Under the pieces are notes generated by a model. That model saw only the letters and a list, made by a program, of their open reading frames with translations. It made no database searches and was not told the DNA's origin. Position numbers and translations under genes: made by a program. A DNA stretch of 14,624 nucleotides from Deltaproteobacteria bacterium (GTDB lineage Bacteria > Bdellovibrionota_B > Oligoflexia > Oligoflexales > Bog-1112): assembly GCA_016186945.1 (NCBI GenBank), contig JACPKR010000051.1, positions 1 to 14,624 of the forward strand, written 5' to 3'. This document shows, in pieces, positions 1-6,439 of the stretch. Each line of letters begins with the position of its first letter. Position 1 is the stretch's first letter.

Positions 1-90
1 CATTCCCTGACCTCGCAAAAAACCTGATATTTTAACCCCATGATGTGGTCGACGCATTTACGTTTGACGAGTCCGGTGAGTGTGTGGGCC

Positions 91-150
91 CACCACTTCT
101 AAATTTTCCTGAGCACCACTTCTAAAATTTCTCGAGCACCATCTTTTGAG
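91..150. repeat. 23-bp tandem repeat, about 2.6 units
   Basis: Two adjacent 23-bp units start at 91 and 114. Both begin CACCACTTCTAAA and end GAG, and differ at a few internal bases. A partial third unit starts at 137 (CACCATCTTTTGAG). They lie just upstream of the first lipoprotein gene. They could be direct-repeat regulatory sites or simple slippage; the sequence does not decide. Confidence 0.6.
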
Positions 151-179
151 AAGCCCTTCTTAGATCCTTCCGCCTAAGC

Positions 180-185
180 TAAAAT
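180..185 (+). promoter_or_regulatory. Candidate -10 box close to the start codon at 192
   Basis: TAAAAT lies six bases before the ATG at 192. With usual -10 spacing, transcription would begin at or next to the start codon. The start has no Shine-Dalgarno sequence, which fits a leaderless message. There is no good -35 match (TTCTTA at 157-162 is weak), so this is tentative. Confidence 0.25.
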
Positions 186-191
186 CTTAAC

Positions 192-668
192 ATGGGTCAA
201 CGTCTAGAATTTTTTCTGTGCTGCCTTCTGACCGTTTCCTCCTGCCGGGTGTCGTCGCTTTCCGATGATTTGAGGAGAAGGCCGGAAGGACGCCTGCCGC
301 AAGCTTGGGGGGGAGAGGACGATTGGCAGGGAGCATTTCCGTTCTTACTACGAGGAGTCGGGGGAGAGAAGAGGTTGAAAATCGCCTTTCTCAAACCGTG
401 GGATGTGCCTGATGCCAACACGTGGGACATTGCGGTAGCCTCTGATGAGGACATTCAAAAGGTTACGCTTTGTTTGGCCGTTAGTGCGAATGCGATCTGC
501 CAAGGGCCGACGTATGAACTCCGCCTGGAACACTCGAGATCGGGGCGGAAATTTTTCCTCAACCCCCTAGGCGATTCCTTCAAGGTCCAACGAGGCCAGT
601 TTTGGGTCATTCGTGGCTATAGGGGTGAAGATCTGGAAAGCACGCAGAGGATTGTGAGGTTTCTTTAG
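192..668 (+). CDS. Small lipoprotein of unknown function
   Basis: The 158-residue protein starts with a short hydrophobic segment ending in the lipobox VSSC, with Cys18 as the predicted lipidation site. It should therefore be exported and anchored in a membrane. The mature part is mixed and mildly basic, with no repeat, membrane span or motif I recognise. Its C-terminal half (WVIRGYRGEDLE) looks like beta-rich globular sequence. No Shine-Dalgarno site precedes the ATG; a TAAAAT box lies six bases upstream, so the message may be leaderless. A second small lipoprotein gene follows after 24 bases, so the pair may be co-transcribed. The function is unknown. The reading frame is supported by the signal peptide and by the neighbour in the same orientation. 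Confidence 0.65.
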   Translation: MGQRLEFFLCCLLTVSSCRVSSLSDDLRRRPEGRLPQAWGGEDDWQGAFPFLLRGVGGEKRLKIAFLKPWDVPDANTWDIAVASDEDIQKVTLCLAVSANAICQGPTYELRLEHSRSGRKFFLNPLGDSFKVQRGQFWVIRGYRGEDLESTQRIVRFL

Positions 669-692
669 TTCTGAACTGCAAAGGGGGTGAAT

Positions 693-968
693 TTGAGGTT
701 TCTGCTCCTGGTTTTAACCCTAAGCGCCTGCGCCACTCGTCGTGATCTTGGCCAAACGCCCCCGATGCGAGAATCGTTCACAGGTTACAACCGTTATGGG
801 GAAGCTCGCGCTTGCTATGCGATGAAAGACAAAACATGCAAGAAAGCTGAGCTGACAACTGAGGCTGAAAATTTCAAAAAAGCGTGTCAAGAAGGAGGCG
901 GTGAGTCGTTCCCGTGCGATTGTGCGAGTTTCCTTTGCAGTAAGAACGTCTGGCGCGATAAAAATTAA
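693..968 (+). CDS. Small cysteine-rich lipoprotein of unknown function
   Basis: This is a short lipoprotein of about 91 residues. The signal peptide MRFLLLVLTLSAC carries the lipobox LSAC, with the lipidated Cys at residue 13. The mature part has six further cysteines (ARAC, KTC, KAC, then PCDC and FLC), enough for three disulfides outside the cytoplasm. I place the start at TTG 693 because AAAGGGGGTGA at 680-690, nearly the full anti-16S consensus, then sits five bases upstream. A GTG at 687 is in frame and adds two residues, but it lies inside that ribosome-binding site. The gene follows another lipoprotein gene by 24 bases and converges on ung with 15 bases between stops. I do not recognise the family. 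A small disulfide-stabilised envelope protein is an inference from the cysteine pattern. Confidence 0.65.
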   Translation: MRFLLLVLTLSACATRRDLGQTPPMRESFTGYNRYGEARACYAMKDKTCKKAELTTEAENFKKACQEGGGESFPCDCASFLCSKNVWRDKN

Positions 969-983
969 AAAACCTCTCCCAAG

Positions 984-1670
984 TTATAGTCGCCAATCTA
1001 TGGGCACCATCCCTTTCGATTGAAGATAGTGATTCGTTTTGGAAAACGGCTTCGACCCCAAGAATCCTCGGTTTGCTGAATAGGGAGAAGGGTGCGAGCT
1101 TTCGATGACAAGGTGTTTCTCGCGGTCTATCACCCTTCCCTTCTGTTGCGCGTAGGCTCCCCATAAGATGAAGACAAGATGCTCCCGCCTGTCGTTCAGC
1201 TCTTTGATAGCCTGGTCAGTGAACTCTTCCCAGCCCTGGTTCTGGTGAGAGGCTGGCTTGTTGCGTTCGACGGTGAGCACAGCGTTGAGTAGTAGAACTC
1301 CCCGCTCGGCCCATGCTTTCAAGTAGCCATGAGAAGGGGGCGGAATCTGTAAGTCGTCTTCCAGTTCCTTATAAATGTTCACAAGCGAGGGAGGAACCCG
1401 CACGTCGGGTTTGACGGAAAAACACAAGCCATGGGCCTGACCTGGTCCATGGTACGGGTCTTGCCCAATGATGACCGCCTTAACGTTTGCAAAAGGAGTG
1501 AGATTGAAGGCTTGGAGGATTTCATCGCCAGGGGGGAAAATCTGCTTTCCGGACGATTTCTCAGCGAGCAGGAACTTCCGCAGTTTCTGCATGTAAGGTT
1601 TGGAAAACTCGTTTCCTAGGACGGCTTTCCATTGGTCTTCAAGTTTTATGCGATTGCTGTGGTCAGACAT
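984..1670 (-). CDS. ung: Uracil-DNA glycosylase, family 1
   Basis: Ung removes uracil from DNA, arising from dUTP misincorporation or cytosine deamination, and starts base excision repair in the cytoplasm. The 228-residue protein matches the usual family 1 length (E. coli Ung is 229). The water-activating loop GQDPYHGP is at residues 69-76 with catalytic Asp71. LLNAVLT at 127-133 holds the uracil-binding Asn129. The leucine-loop motif HPSPYSA at 193-199 holds catalytic His193. The start ATG has AAGGAG five bases upstream. Convergent stops lie 15 bases from the lipoprotein gene. Upstream is repeat copy 1 and then the divergent GTPase gene, so ung is probably transcribed alone. All key residues are present and the identification is firm. 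Confidence 0.97.
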   Translation of the reverse strand: MSDHSNRIKLEDQWKAVLGNEFSKPYMQKLRKFLLAEKSSGKQIFPPGDEILQAFNLTPFANVKAVIIGQDPYHGPGQAHGLCFSVKPDVRVPPSLVNIYKELEDDLQIPPPSHGYLKAWAERGVLLLNAVLTVERNKPASHQNQGWEEFTDQAIKELNDRREHLVFILWGAYAQQKGRVIDREKHLVIESSHPSPYSANRGFLGSKPFSKTNHYLQSKGMVPIDWRL

Positions 1671-1686
1671 CTAAGCTCCTTGTTTG

Positions 1687-1820
1687 GCATTGCGTAAGCC
1701 ACTCGGGGCAAGGAGGTGGTTTGGAGGAAACTGCGCAGCTGGTTCCTCCATGAAACCCGCAGGAGGCGACGGCCTCGCCCCTCCAAACCTCCCTCTCCCT
1801 AAGATGGGGTGTCGCATTAC
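1687..1820 (-). repeat. Dispersed palindromic repeat, copy 1 (inverted relative to copies 2 and 3)
   Basis: This copy begins GCATTGCGTAAGCC and ends GTCGCATTAC. Internally it has the GGCAAGGAGGTGGTTTGGAGG block, the GAAACTGCGCAGCTGGTTCC block and a C-rich end. Its reverse complement lines up along its full length with the repeats at 7452-7597 and 13429-13563. The right terminal repeat has diverged. It fills most of the gap between divergent ung and the GTPase gene. No target duplication is visible at this copy. Confidence 0.85.
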
Positions 1821-1821
1821 G

Positions 1822-1830
1822 TGCTAAAAT
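1822..1830 (+). promoter_or_regulatory. Candidate extended -10 promoter for the GTPase gene
   Basis: TGCTAAAAT (a TG extension, then TAAAAT) lies 36 bases before the GTPase start, immediately beside the end of repeat copy 1. No convincing -35 box is seen at 17-18 bases, as is usual for extended -10 promoters. If it is real, the repeat forms the upstream promoter flank. Confidence 0.35.
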
Positions 1831-1866
1831 AATCAATGTAGAGTTCTTGCTGGGGAAAGGTTAGAA

Positions 1867-3303
1867 ATGTCGTCTCGCGAATTTTTGATCAAGGGGAACA
1901 GGAAAGCTATGCAGGATAAAGATTCCTACATCGACTCGCTGAGAAGGGAGCTGCTTTTCCTCATTGAAAAAAAGCTCTCCCCCATTGCGCTTAAATACAA
2001 TTACGCGGATGTTCCCCTTGAGTCGAAGATCAAATGGAAGCCCCTCGTCCTTGTCCTTGGAAATTATTCTTCTGGAAAATCCACGTTGATCAATGAGTTT
2101 GTGGGGGCAAAAATCCAGACGACTGGCCAAGCACCCACTGACGACTCCTTCACCGTCATAACGTGCGACGAGGATGATGAGAAGACAAGCCACCTTCCGG
2201 AAGGTGCGGTGTACGAGACACGCGACGGAAACGTCCTTCTGAATGACGAAACCTATCCGTTTGAGCTGCTGAAAAAGTACGGTGACCGTTTCGCTTCGCA
2301 TTTCCGTCTGAAGAAGGTGAACTCGAAACTCCTCAAGAACCTTGCGATCATAGATACCCCTGGCATGCTCGACTCGGCGAGCGAAAAGGGCCGTAGCTAC
2401 AACTTCCAAGGTGCAATCGGAGACCTTGCACTTCTGAGTGATCTGGTTCTCGTTCTCTTCGATCCTCACAAAGCAGGAACGATTAAGGAATCTCACTTCA
2501 GTCTCAAGGAAACCTTACCCGAAAAAACATTTGACGACAGAGTCATCTTCGTCCTTAACCGGATCGACGAGTGCACCAACCTTGACGACTTGCTGCGTGT
2601 CTATGGCACTTTGTGCTGGAATTTGTCTTTTATGACAGGTCGAAAAGATATTCCCCCCATACTTCTTACCTACTCTCCTTCTGTCTCGCACACGAAGGGT
2701 GAGCAGGATGTGCATGAATTTCTCACTCTACTTGAGAATCAACGGAATCAATTGACGAACGTCATCCTCGATGCCCCACGGCACAGACTGGACCACCTTG
2801 CAAGTTTTGTGGAATATCACAGCCGCCGGCTCTCTCACCTTCTGGAGGAGCTGATCCATTTTGAAAAGGAACAGAGAGCCTTTCGATGGCGCTTAACCCT
2901 CCTTGGTTTTACCGTTTCGCTCTTTGCTGGTGCTCTCGTGGGAGTCTATGCGCATTTTGTCAAACCTTGGGGTGAGTTTGACGAACCTAGCACGGCAGCC
3001 ATTGCGGGAGGCGTGGCCGTCGTGCTTTATGCGATCTGGCATATTGCGGTGGTCGGCATCTTAGCGAAGTTCAAATTTTCCAATGCTGTTAGAGAACTGC
3101 ATGAAGACACCAGAACTTTCGCAAGTGCCGATCGTATGGATACCTGGAAATATGTACGGCAACGATTGATAGATTACCTCGAGTCGGAAGCTTCGCCCGC
3201 CAGTCTAGCAACACTTAAGAAAGAACGAGAGCTAGTCGACACCGTTCACAATAAAGGGGCGAGGGAACTTCGCAACGCTATTAACAAAATCAACGAGATC
3301 TAA
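1867..3303 (+). CDS. EHD/dynamin-like GTPase with two C-terminal membrane segments
   Basis: This 478-residue protein is a dynamin-superfamily nucleotidase, most like the EHD branch. The P-loop GNYSSGKST is at 65-73, the switch I region PTDDSFTVI at 90-98, and the G3 motif DTPGM at 163-167. The G4 position reads NRID (231-234). After G3 the order YNF..AI, LLFD-type LVLFDPHKAG (196-204) and DLLRVYGTLCWNL (241-253) is what EHD proteins show after their DTPG motif. Two hydrophobic spans (about 343-362 and 377-398) would anchor it in a membrane, with a charged C-terminal helical region after them. Such proteins remodel or tether membranes using nucleotide hydrolysis; that is family knowledge, not shown here. 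AAAGG sits six bases before the ATG. The stop codon overlaps the Shine-Dalgarno of the next gene, suggesting coupling. The EHD assignment is from motif memory; a general dynamin-like or GTPase label would be the fallback. Confidence 0.85.
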   Translation: MSSREFLIKGNRKAMQDKDSYIDSLRRELLFLIEKKLSPIALKYNYADVPLESKIKWKPLVLVLGNYSSGKSTLINEFVGAKIQTTGQAPTDDSFTVITCDEDDEKTSHLPEGAVYETRDGNVLLNDETYPFELLKKYGDRFASHFRLKKVNSKLLKNLAIIDTPGMLDSASEKGRSYNFQGAIGDLALLSDLVLVLFDPHKAGTIKESHFSLKETLPEKTFDDRVIFVLNRIDECTNLDDLLRVYGTLCWNLSFMTGRKDIPPILLTYSPSVSHTKGEQDVHEFLTLLENQRNQLTNVILDAPRHRLDHLASFVEYHSRRLSHLLEELIHFEKEQRAFRWRLTLLGFTVSLFAGALVGVYAHFVKPWGEFDEPSTAAIAGGVAVVLYAIWHIAVVGILAKFKFSNAVRELHEDTRTFASADRMDTWKYVRQRLIDYLESEASPASLATLKKERELVDTVHNKGARELRNAINKINEI

Positions 3304-3314
3304 GGAGACCTTCG

Positions 3315-3854
3315 ATGAAGCTTGTCAACACCATCATCCTGATTGTCATGTTTGGCTTTCACGCGCAGTGTACACATGCACAGAAGCAGCAGCAGTTGAC
3401 AATGAAGATTGTCGATAAAACGGGCGGACCGAACGTCAGCAAGGAGTGGCAGAGTGTGTTTCTTTCCAAGTGGGAGGGGTCGGATGTGAAGGAGGGCTGG
3501 GGACTTTTCACCTGTTGTGGGGGTTGGGCCCCGGACGACGGGCAATATATGGTTATCGCGGGGGACAAAGAGGCGCAATTCATATACGTAAAACCGTTCT
3601 CCAAAAAAGTAGATGAGGAGAAAGCACTACCCGAAAAAATGAGGCAGGGATTCCTTGCTGACATGCGTGCTTTCGATACCCTTGGCAACAAATTCGAGGT
3701 CGCATTTGACCAAATCAACCTGGAGTATGTTCACGCGCGAAGAGAGGGAGACAGGATCATCATTCTTCAGCGTGTGCATATGAACCTGATTGATAAGAAA
3801 GATGCCGAGCATTGGCACTTGATCCAAACTTTCAAAAACCTCGTAGGTAATTGA
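3315..3854 (+). CDS. Exported protein of unknown function
   Basis: The 179-residue protein has a signal peptide: charged MKLVN, hydrophobic core TIILIVMFGF, then a THA-QK cleavage site near residue 22. Cys19 is not in a lipobox because Gln precedes it, so a soluble periplasmic product is likely. The mature part has a CCGGW pair of cysteines and a C-terminal half of alternating hydrophobic residues (FEVAFDQINLEYVHARREG). This looks like a small beta-rich domain. Its Shine-Dalgarno (AAGGAG) overlaps the TAA of the upstream GTPase gene, with eight bases on to the ATG, so the two are probably translated from one message. I do not recognise the family. Acting with the GTPase at the envelope is an inference from that coupling only. 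Confidence 0.7.
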   Translation: MKLVNTIILIVMFGFHAQCTHAQKQQQLTMKIVDKTGGPNVSKEWQSVFLSKWEGSDVKEGWGLFTCCGGWAPDDGQYMVIAGDKEAQFIYVKPFSKKVDEEKALPEKMRQGFLADMRAFDTLGNKFEVAFDQINLEYVHARREGDRIIILQRVHMNLIDKKDAEHWHLIQTFKNLVGN

Positions 3855-3879
3855 AATTCAAAGAAAAGTGTGCTAAAGA
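3851..3879 (+). promoter_or_regulatory. Candidate sigma70 promoter for the gene at 3909
   Basis: TTGAAA (3851-3856), a 17-base spacer, then TAAAGA (3874-3879) preceded by an extended TGC. The -35 box overlaps the stop codon of the upstream gene. This would start transcription about 25 bases before the next gene, so the last two genes of the cluster may have their own promoter. Confidence 0.45.
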
Positions 3880-3908
3880 ATGCCGAACCACAAGGGTGAG
3901 GTGTCGTG

Positions 3909-4130
3909 ATGAAAATCATGGTCTTTGTCACTTGCAGCGTCGGCATGTTCTTTTTCTTCAGCACTCACAGCGTCCGAGGCGCGCTCTTCGGACAGGATAA
4001 GCAAATTCCCATCGACCACTATTTAAGCCCCGCAGAGGTACAGAAACTCACAAACACCCTGGAGCAAGAGCCTGCCAGCATGCAGGAGAACTTACAGATC
4101 TTGTTTCAAGTTATATTCGGGAACCAATAG
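3909..4130 (+). CDS. Small exported protein of unknown function
   Basis: The product is a 73-residue protein with a clear signal peptide: MK, then IMVFVTCSVGMFFFF, and cleavage near VRG-A (about residue 24). The mature peptide of roughly 50 residues is mostly helix-forming (SPAEVQKLTNTLEQEPASMQ) and ends in a hydrophobic stretch, LQILFQVIFGNQ. I chose ATG 3909 because GAGGTG lies five bases upstream. A GTG at 3906 is in frame and adds one residue. Its TAG overlaps the GTG of the next gene by one base (TAGTG), a standard arrangement for translational coupling, so its product probably works with the barrel-like protein downstream. It matches no family I know. Confidence 0.65.
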   Translation: MKIMVFVTCSVGMFFFFSTHSVRGALFGQDKQIPIDHYLSPAEVQKLTNTLEQEPASMQENLQILFQVIFGNQ

Positions 4131-4954
4131 TGCGCTTCGTGCAGATCGCAATGTTTTGCCTGGCTTTCCCTTTCCCTACATGGGGGAGGAACACGTCTGT
4201 GGACTATAACCTTGCAGGTGTGTTCAAAAACCGAACCCTCACTCTAGGCATCCTTGGCGATGCTACGTACCGCTACCCACTCTGGGGAAAGGAATCCTCC
4301 GAACAGGACGAAAGTTTTCTGCACGGGTATTTGGAAACGTATGCGGAATTTTTTACCGCAGGTATTACGAACATCATAGAGCCTGTCGTCCAGGTTTTCC
4401 CCCTGCCCATACTCGGACTGGGAGGAGGGGCAAGGTGGAGCCATAGCGTTTACGATTCTCTCAGCATCAAAGCTTGCGGAGATACCCTAACCTGCACAGA
4501 CCTTGTGCAGTGGATCTTCGCTAAGGTGACCCTGCAAGCAGCTTACGAGGGTGCCTTCCTGCGGGGCGTGTGGCAAAAGGGGCCACTGAAACATCGCAGG
4601 ACTGACAAACCCTTCTACGAATCCACGGCTGTTCTCACCGCACCGGCTGAGGGCAGTCTTATGGAGTACCAATCTTACATAGCTGGTTATCAGTGGTCCC
4701 TGCTCCGTTCGTTCGGAATCTTACACGTGCGCAATAAAATACATGCGGATCGCACCCAGTCCATCATGACAGCCGGGTTTACGCGCATTGTGGACACACC
4801 GTGGACTTACTTTGTAGGTTTGGGGACCTTTGAATCCCCTGTTTTGAAGGACGCTAAAAAAGAAGGCGACCCAGCTCGTTCCTTCTTGGTGCTCTTGTCG
4901 GTAAGTTTCTCTGGCACCTTGCGGTCTGCTAAAGATGCGGGGCCTAGCAAATAG
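4130..4954 (+). CDS. Probable outer-membrane beta-barrel-like protein
   Basis: The GTG start overlaps the previous stop by one base. The 274-residue product has a signal peptide (MRFVQIAMFCLAFPFPTWG, cleavage near residue 19). The mature chain is rich in Gly, Tyr and alternating hydrophobic residues, with short amphipathic segments such as TYFVGLGTFE. Near the C-terminus RSFLVLLSVSFSG looks like a closing beta strand. These are the usual marks of a small outer-membrane barrel, but I cannot count strands reliably. Cys115 and Cys122 (ACGDTLTC) could form a loop disulfide. The last 148 bases overlap, on the opposite strand, the end of the TVP38-lipase fusion gene. The family is not recognised and the barrel call is an inference from composition. 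Confidence 0.65.
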   Translation: MRFVQIAMFCLAFPFPTWGRNTSVDYNLAGVFKNRTLTLGILGDATYRYPLWGKESSEQDESFLHGYLETYAEFFTAGITNIIEPVVQVFPLPILGLGGGARWSHSVYDSLSIKACGDTLTCTDLVQWIFAKVTLQAAYEGAFLRGVWQKGPLKHRRTDKPFYESTAVLTAPAEGSLMEYQSYIAGYQWSLLRSFGILHVRNKIHADRTQSIMTAGFTRIVDTPWTYFVGLGTFESPVLKDAKKEGDPARSFLVLLSVSFSGTLRSAKDAGPSK

Positions 4955-6300
4955 GCGAGTGTATCTCCCACATCGCGCCTCTTGAGGAAGTCGATATGCT
5001 CAACATGGTGCATGGGGATGGGATGCACCCGCTCCTTATTCTTGACAGGCTTGAAAATACCGTTCTGTCCTCTAGCCACATAGTCTAGGTCTGAGAAAAT
5101 ATTGTAGATTTGCAGATGAGGGGGAATTTCAAGCTTCTTGAGTTCCTTGAGAAAGTCCGACCCTGGCTTCATTTGCCAGACATCCTTCCATACAGGCCCC
5201 AGGGGAGTCAGGAGACCGAGCCAGGTGAGGTAAGTTCCCTCGAAAGGTGTACCCATGGTGATCAGTGTGTCACAGTATTTATGTCCTCCCATCTTCAGTA
5301 GCCACCATAGGGCTACCAGGCCACCCTTGGAATGCGCGACAATGCTAAGTCGGTCGATGTTGTGAGTTTGGATGTAGCGCGTAAGTTTGCGGTCGATAAG
5401 TTCCGCAGTTTCGGTGACGCTCTGAGTCGAGAAAACTCCGAAGAGTCCGCCGAGATTGAACGTAATGACTTCGTAGCCTCGTTTTTCAAGAAAACGACCG
5501 AGCACCGTTAAAGTTTTGCGGGATGAGAAGAAGCCGTAAACAACAAACACAGGAGTTTTGCTTGGGTCGTGGACCCTCTCACGGATGATTGTATTCGTGA
5601 GACGGATTTCAAACACGATTTCCATCCACATTGCTTTCAATCGCATCCACATGCTGGAGCCTTTTTGCCGGCTCAGATATTCAATCAGCAAACCAGGCGT
5701 GAGGAAAAAGAGTGCCACGACCGTGACCGTCTTGAACATTGCCCCTGTAAACGTTGCCGTGGGCGAGCCGAATTCACTGAATATGTATAGTTCCGGTAAA
5801 CTTGCCAGGAATGAAAATAAAAGAACGTAGTACCAGCGGAAGTTAGCGAGTCCGTATATAAAAGACAAAATGTCGTAAGGGAAAAAGGGTATGAGCCGTG
5901 TCGCAACGATGACCTTCCAATCCTGGGAACGGATAAAGCGCAAGGTCTGTGGCAGGTTTGTCCCCAGCCACGGGGTGATGAAGCGTCTGCCGATCAAACG
6001 AGCCAGCCAGTAAAGGCCCGCGCACGTGAACAACCCGCTCAACGCAGTCAGTACGGTTCCTCCCAGGGAGCCGAAAAGACTTCCTGCCAGGACGGCAAAA
6101 AAGTCGATGGGAGTAAAGAGGAACGGCCTGACTACAGAAAGGAAGAAAAATTCCAGGCGCGAGATTTCTTCCGGAATCAGACAGACCTCCCCGCCACAGT
6201 ATGCAGACCAGAACTTCGCTACAATGGCGACGAGATTCGCAAGGATAAGAAGCTCAATGAGGACGACGGTTCTAAGCTGTTTCCCGAAACTGTACGGCAT
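4807..6300 (-). CDS. TVP38/DedA-like membrane domain fused to a lipase-type alpha/beta hydrolase
   Basis: This is a 497-residue two-domain protein. Residues about 10-210 form a polytopic membrane domain of the TVP38/TMEM64 (SNARE-associated, DedA-like) type. It has a Gly-rich LAGSLFGSLGGTVLTALSG stretch at 71-89, LARLIGRRF at 99-107, and TRLIPFFPYDILSFIYGL at 134-151, the family's arginine-proline motif. Residues about 248-455 are an alpha/beta hydrolase: VFVVYGFFSS at the oxyanion side, the nucleophile elbow VAHSKGGL at 321-328 with Ser324, candidate acids in FSDLDYV (Asp404/406), and candidate catalytic His in HHVEHIDF (431-438). The last 45 residues are charged and probably disordered. Family knowledge suggests lipid transport or scrambling for the first part and ester hydrolysis for the second, so a phospholipid or acyl-lipid substrate is plausible but inferred. 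Start ATG 6300 has GGGGGAG about eight bases upstream. The 3' end overlaps the convergent barrel gene by 148 bp. Confidence 0.9.
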   Translation of the reverse strand: MPYSFGKQLRTVVLIELLILANLVAIVAKFWSAYCGGEVCLIPEEISRLEFFFLSVVRPFLFTPIDFFAVLAGSLFGSLGGTVLTALSGLFTCAGLYWLARLIGRRFITPWLGTNLPQTLRFIRSQDWKVIVATRLIPFFPYDILSFIYGLANFRWYYVLLFSFLASLPELYIFSEFGSPTATFTGAMFKTVTVVALFFLTPGLLIEYLSRQKGSSMWMRLKAMWMEIVFEIRLTNTIIRERVHDPSKTPVFVVYGFFSSRKTLTVLGRFLEKRGYEVITFNLGGLFGVFSTQSVTETAELIDRKLTRYIQTHNIDRLSIVAHSKGGLVALWWLLKMGGHKYCDTLITMGTPFEGTYLTWLGLLTPLGPVWKDVWQMKPGSDFLKELKKLEIPPHLQIYNIFSDLDYVARGQNGIFKPVKNKERVHPIPMHHVEHIDFLKRRDVGDTLAYLLGPASLADRKVPEKLTDKSTKKERAGSPSFLASFKTGDSKVPKPTK

Positions 6301-6317
6301 AAAATCGCTCCCCCCTT

Positions 6318-6326
6318 ATTTTAACA
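6318..6326 (-). promoter_or_regulatory. Candidate extended -10 promoter for the TVP38-lipase gene
   Basis: On the minus strand the sequence reads TGTTAAAAT, an extended -10 box, about 17 bases before the start codon. No clear -35 is present. The untranslated leader would be about ten bases, just enough for the G-rich Shine-Dalgarno. Confidence 0.3.
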
Positions 6327-6359
6327 GAAAGAATGCGATCGCGGATTTCCAACTCGAAC

Positions 6360-6368
6360 TGTTATATT
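6360..6368 (+). promoter_or_regulatory. Candidate extended -10 promoter for efp-accB-accC
   Basis: TGTTATATT gives an extended -10 box 71 bases before the efp start. No -35 match is visible at 17-18 bases. It lies back to back with the minus-strand box at 6318-6326, consistent with divergent transcription from this 139-base gap. Confidence 0.35.
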
Positions 6369-6439
6369 GCAAAGGTCAGGGGAAGGCGCTAAATTATTTG
6401 CCTATTTCCCGATACGCAGCCCCAAGGAGACGGCACTTT

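Noticed and set aside
1-35. Possible 3' end of a plus-strand gene (FPDLAKNLIF, stop at 35)
   Set aside because: Ten codons are too few to support a gene, and nothing identifies it.
1687-1820. Repeat copy 1 as an attenuator or CRISPR unit
   Set aside because: It matches dispersed copies elsewhere and has no regular spacer structure.
1861-2496. A 211-residue minus-strand ORF inside the GTPase gene
   Set aside because: It is antisense to a gene with clear G-motifs and has no recognisable domain.
6026-6439. A 138-residue N-terminal extension of EF-P
   Set aside because: It is antisense to the fusion gene and absent from the EF-P family; a good Shine-Dalgarno and the family N-terminus mark ATG 6440.
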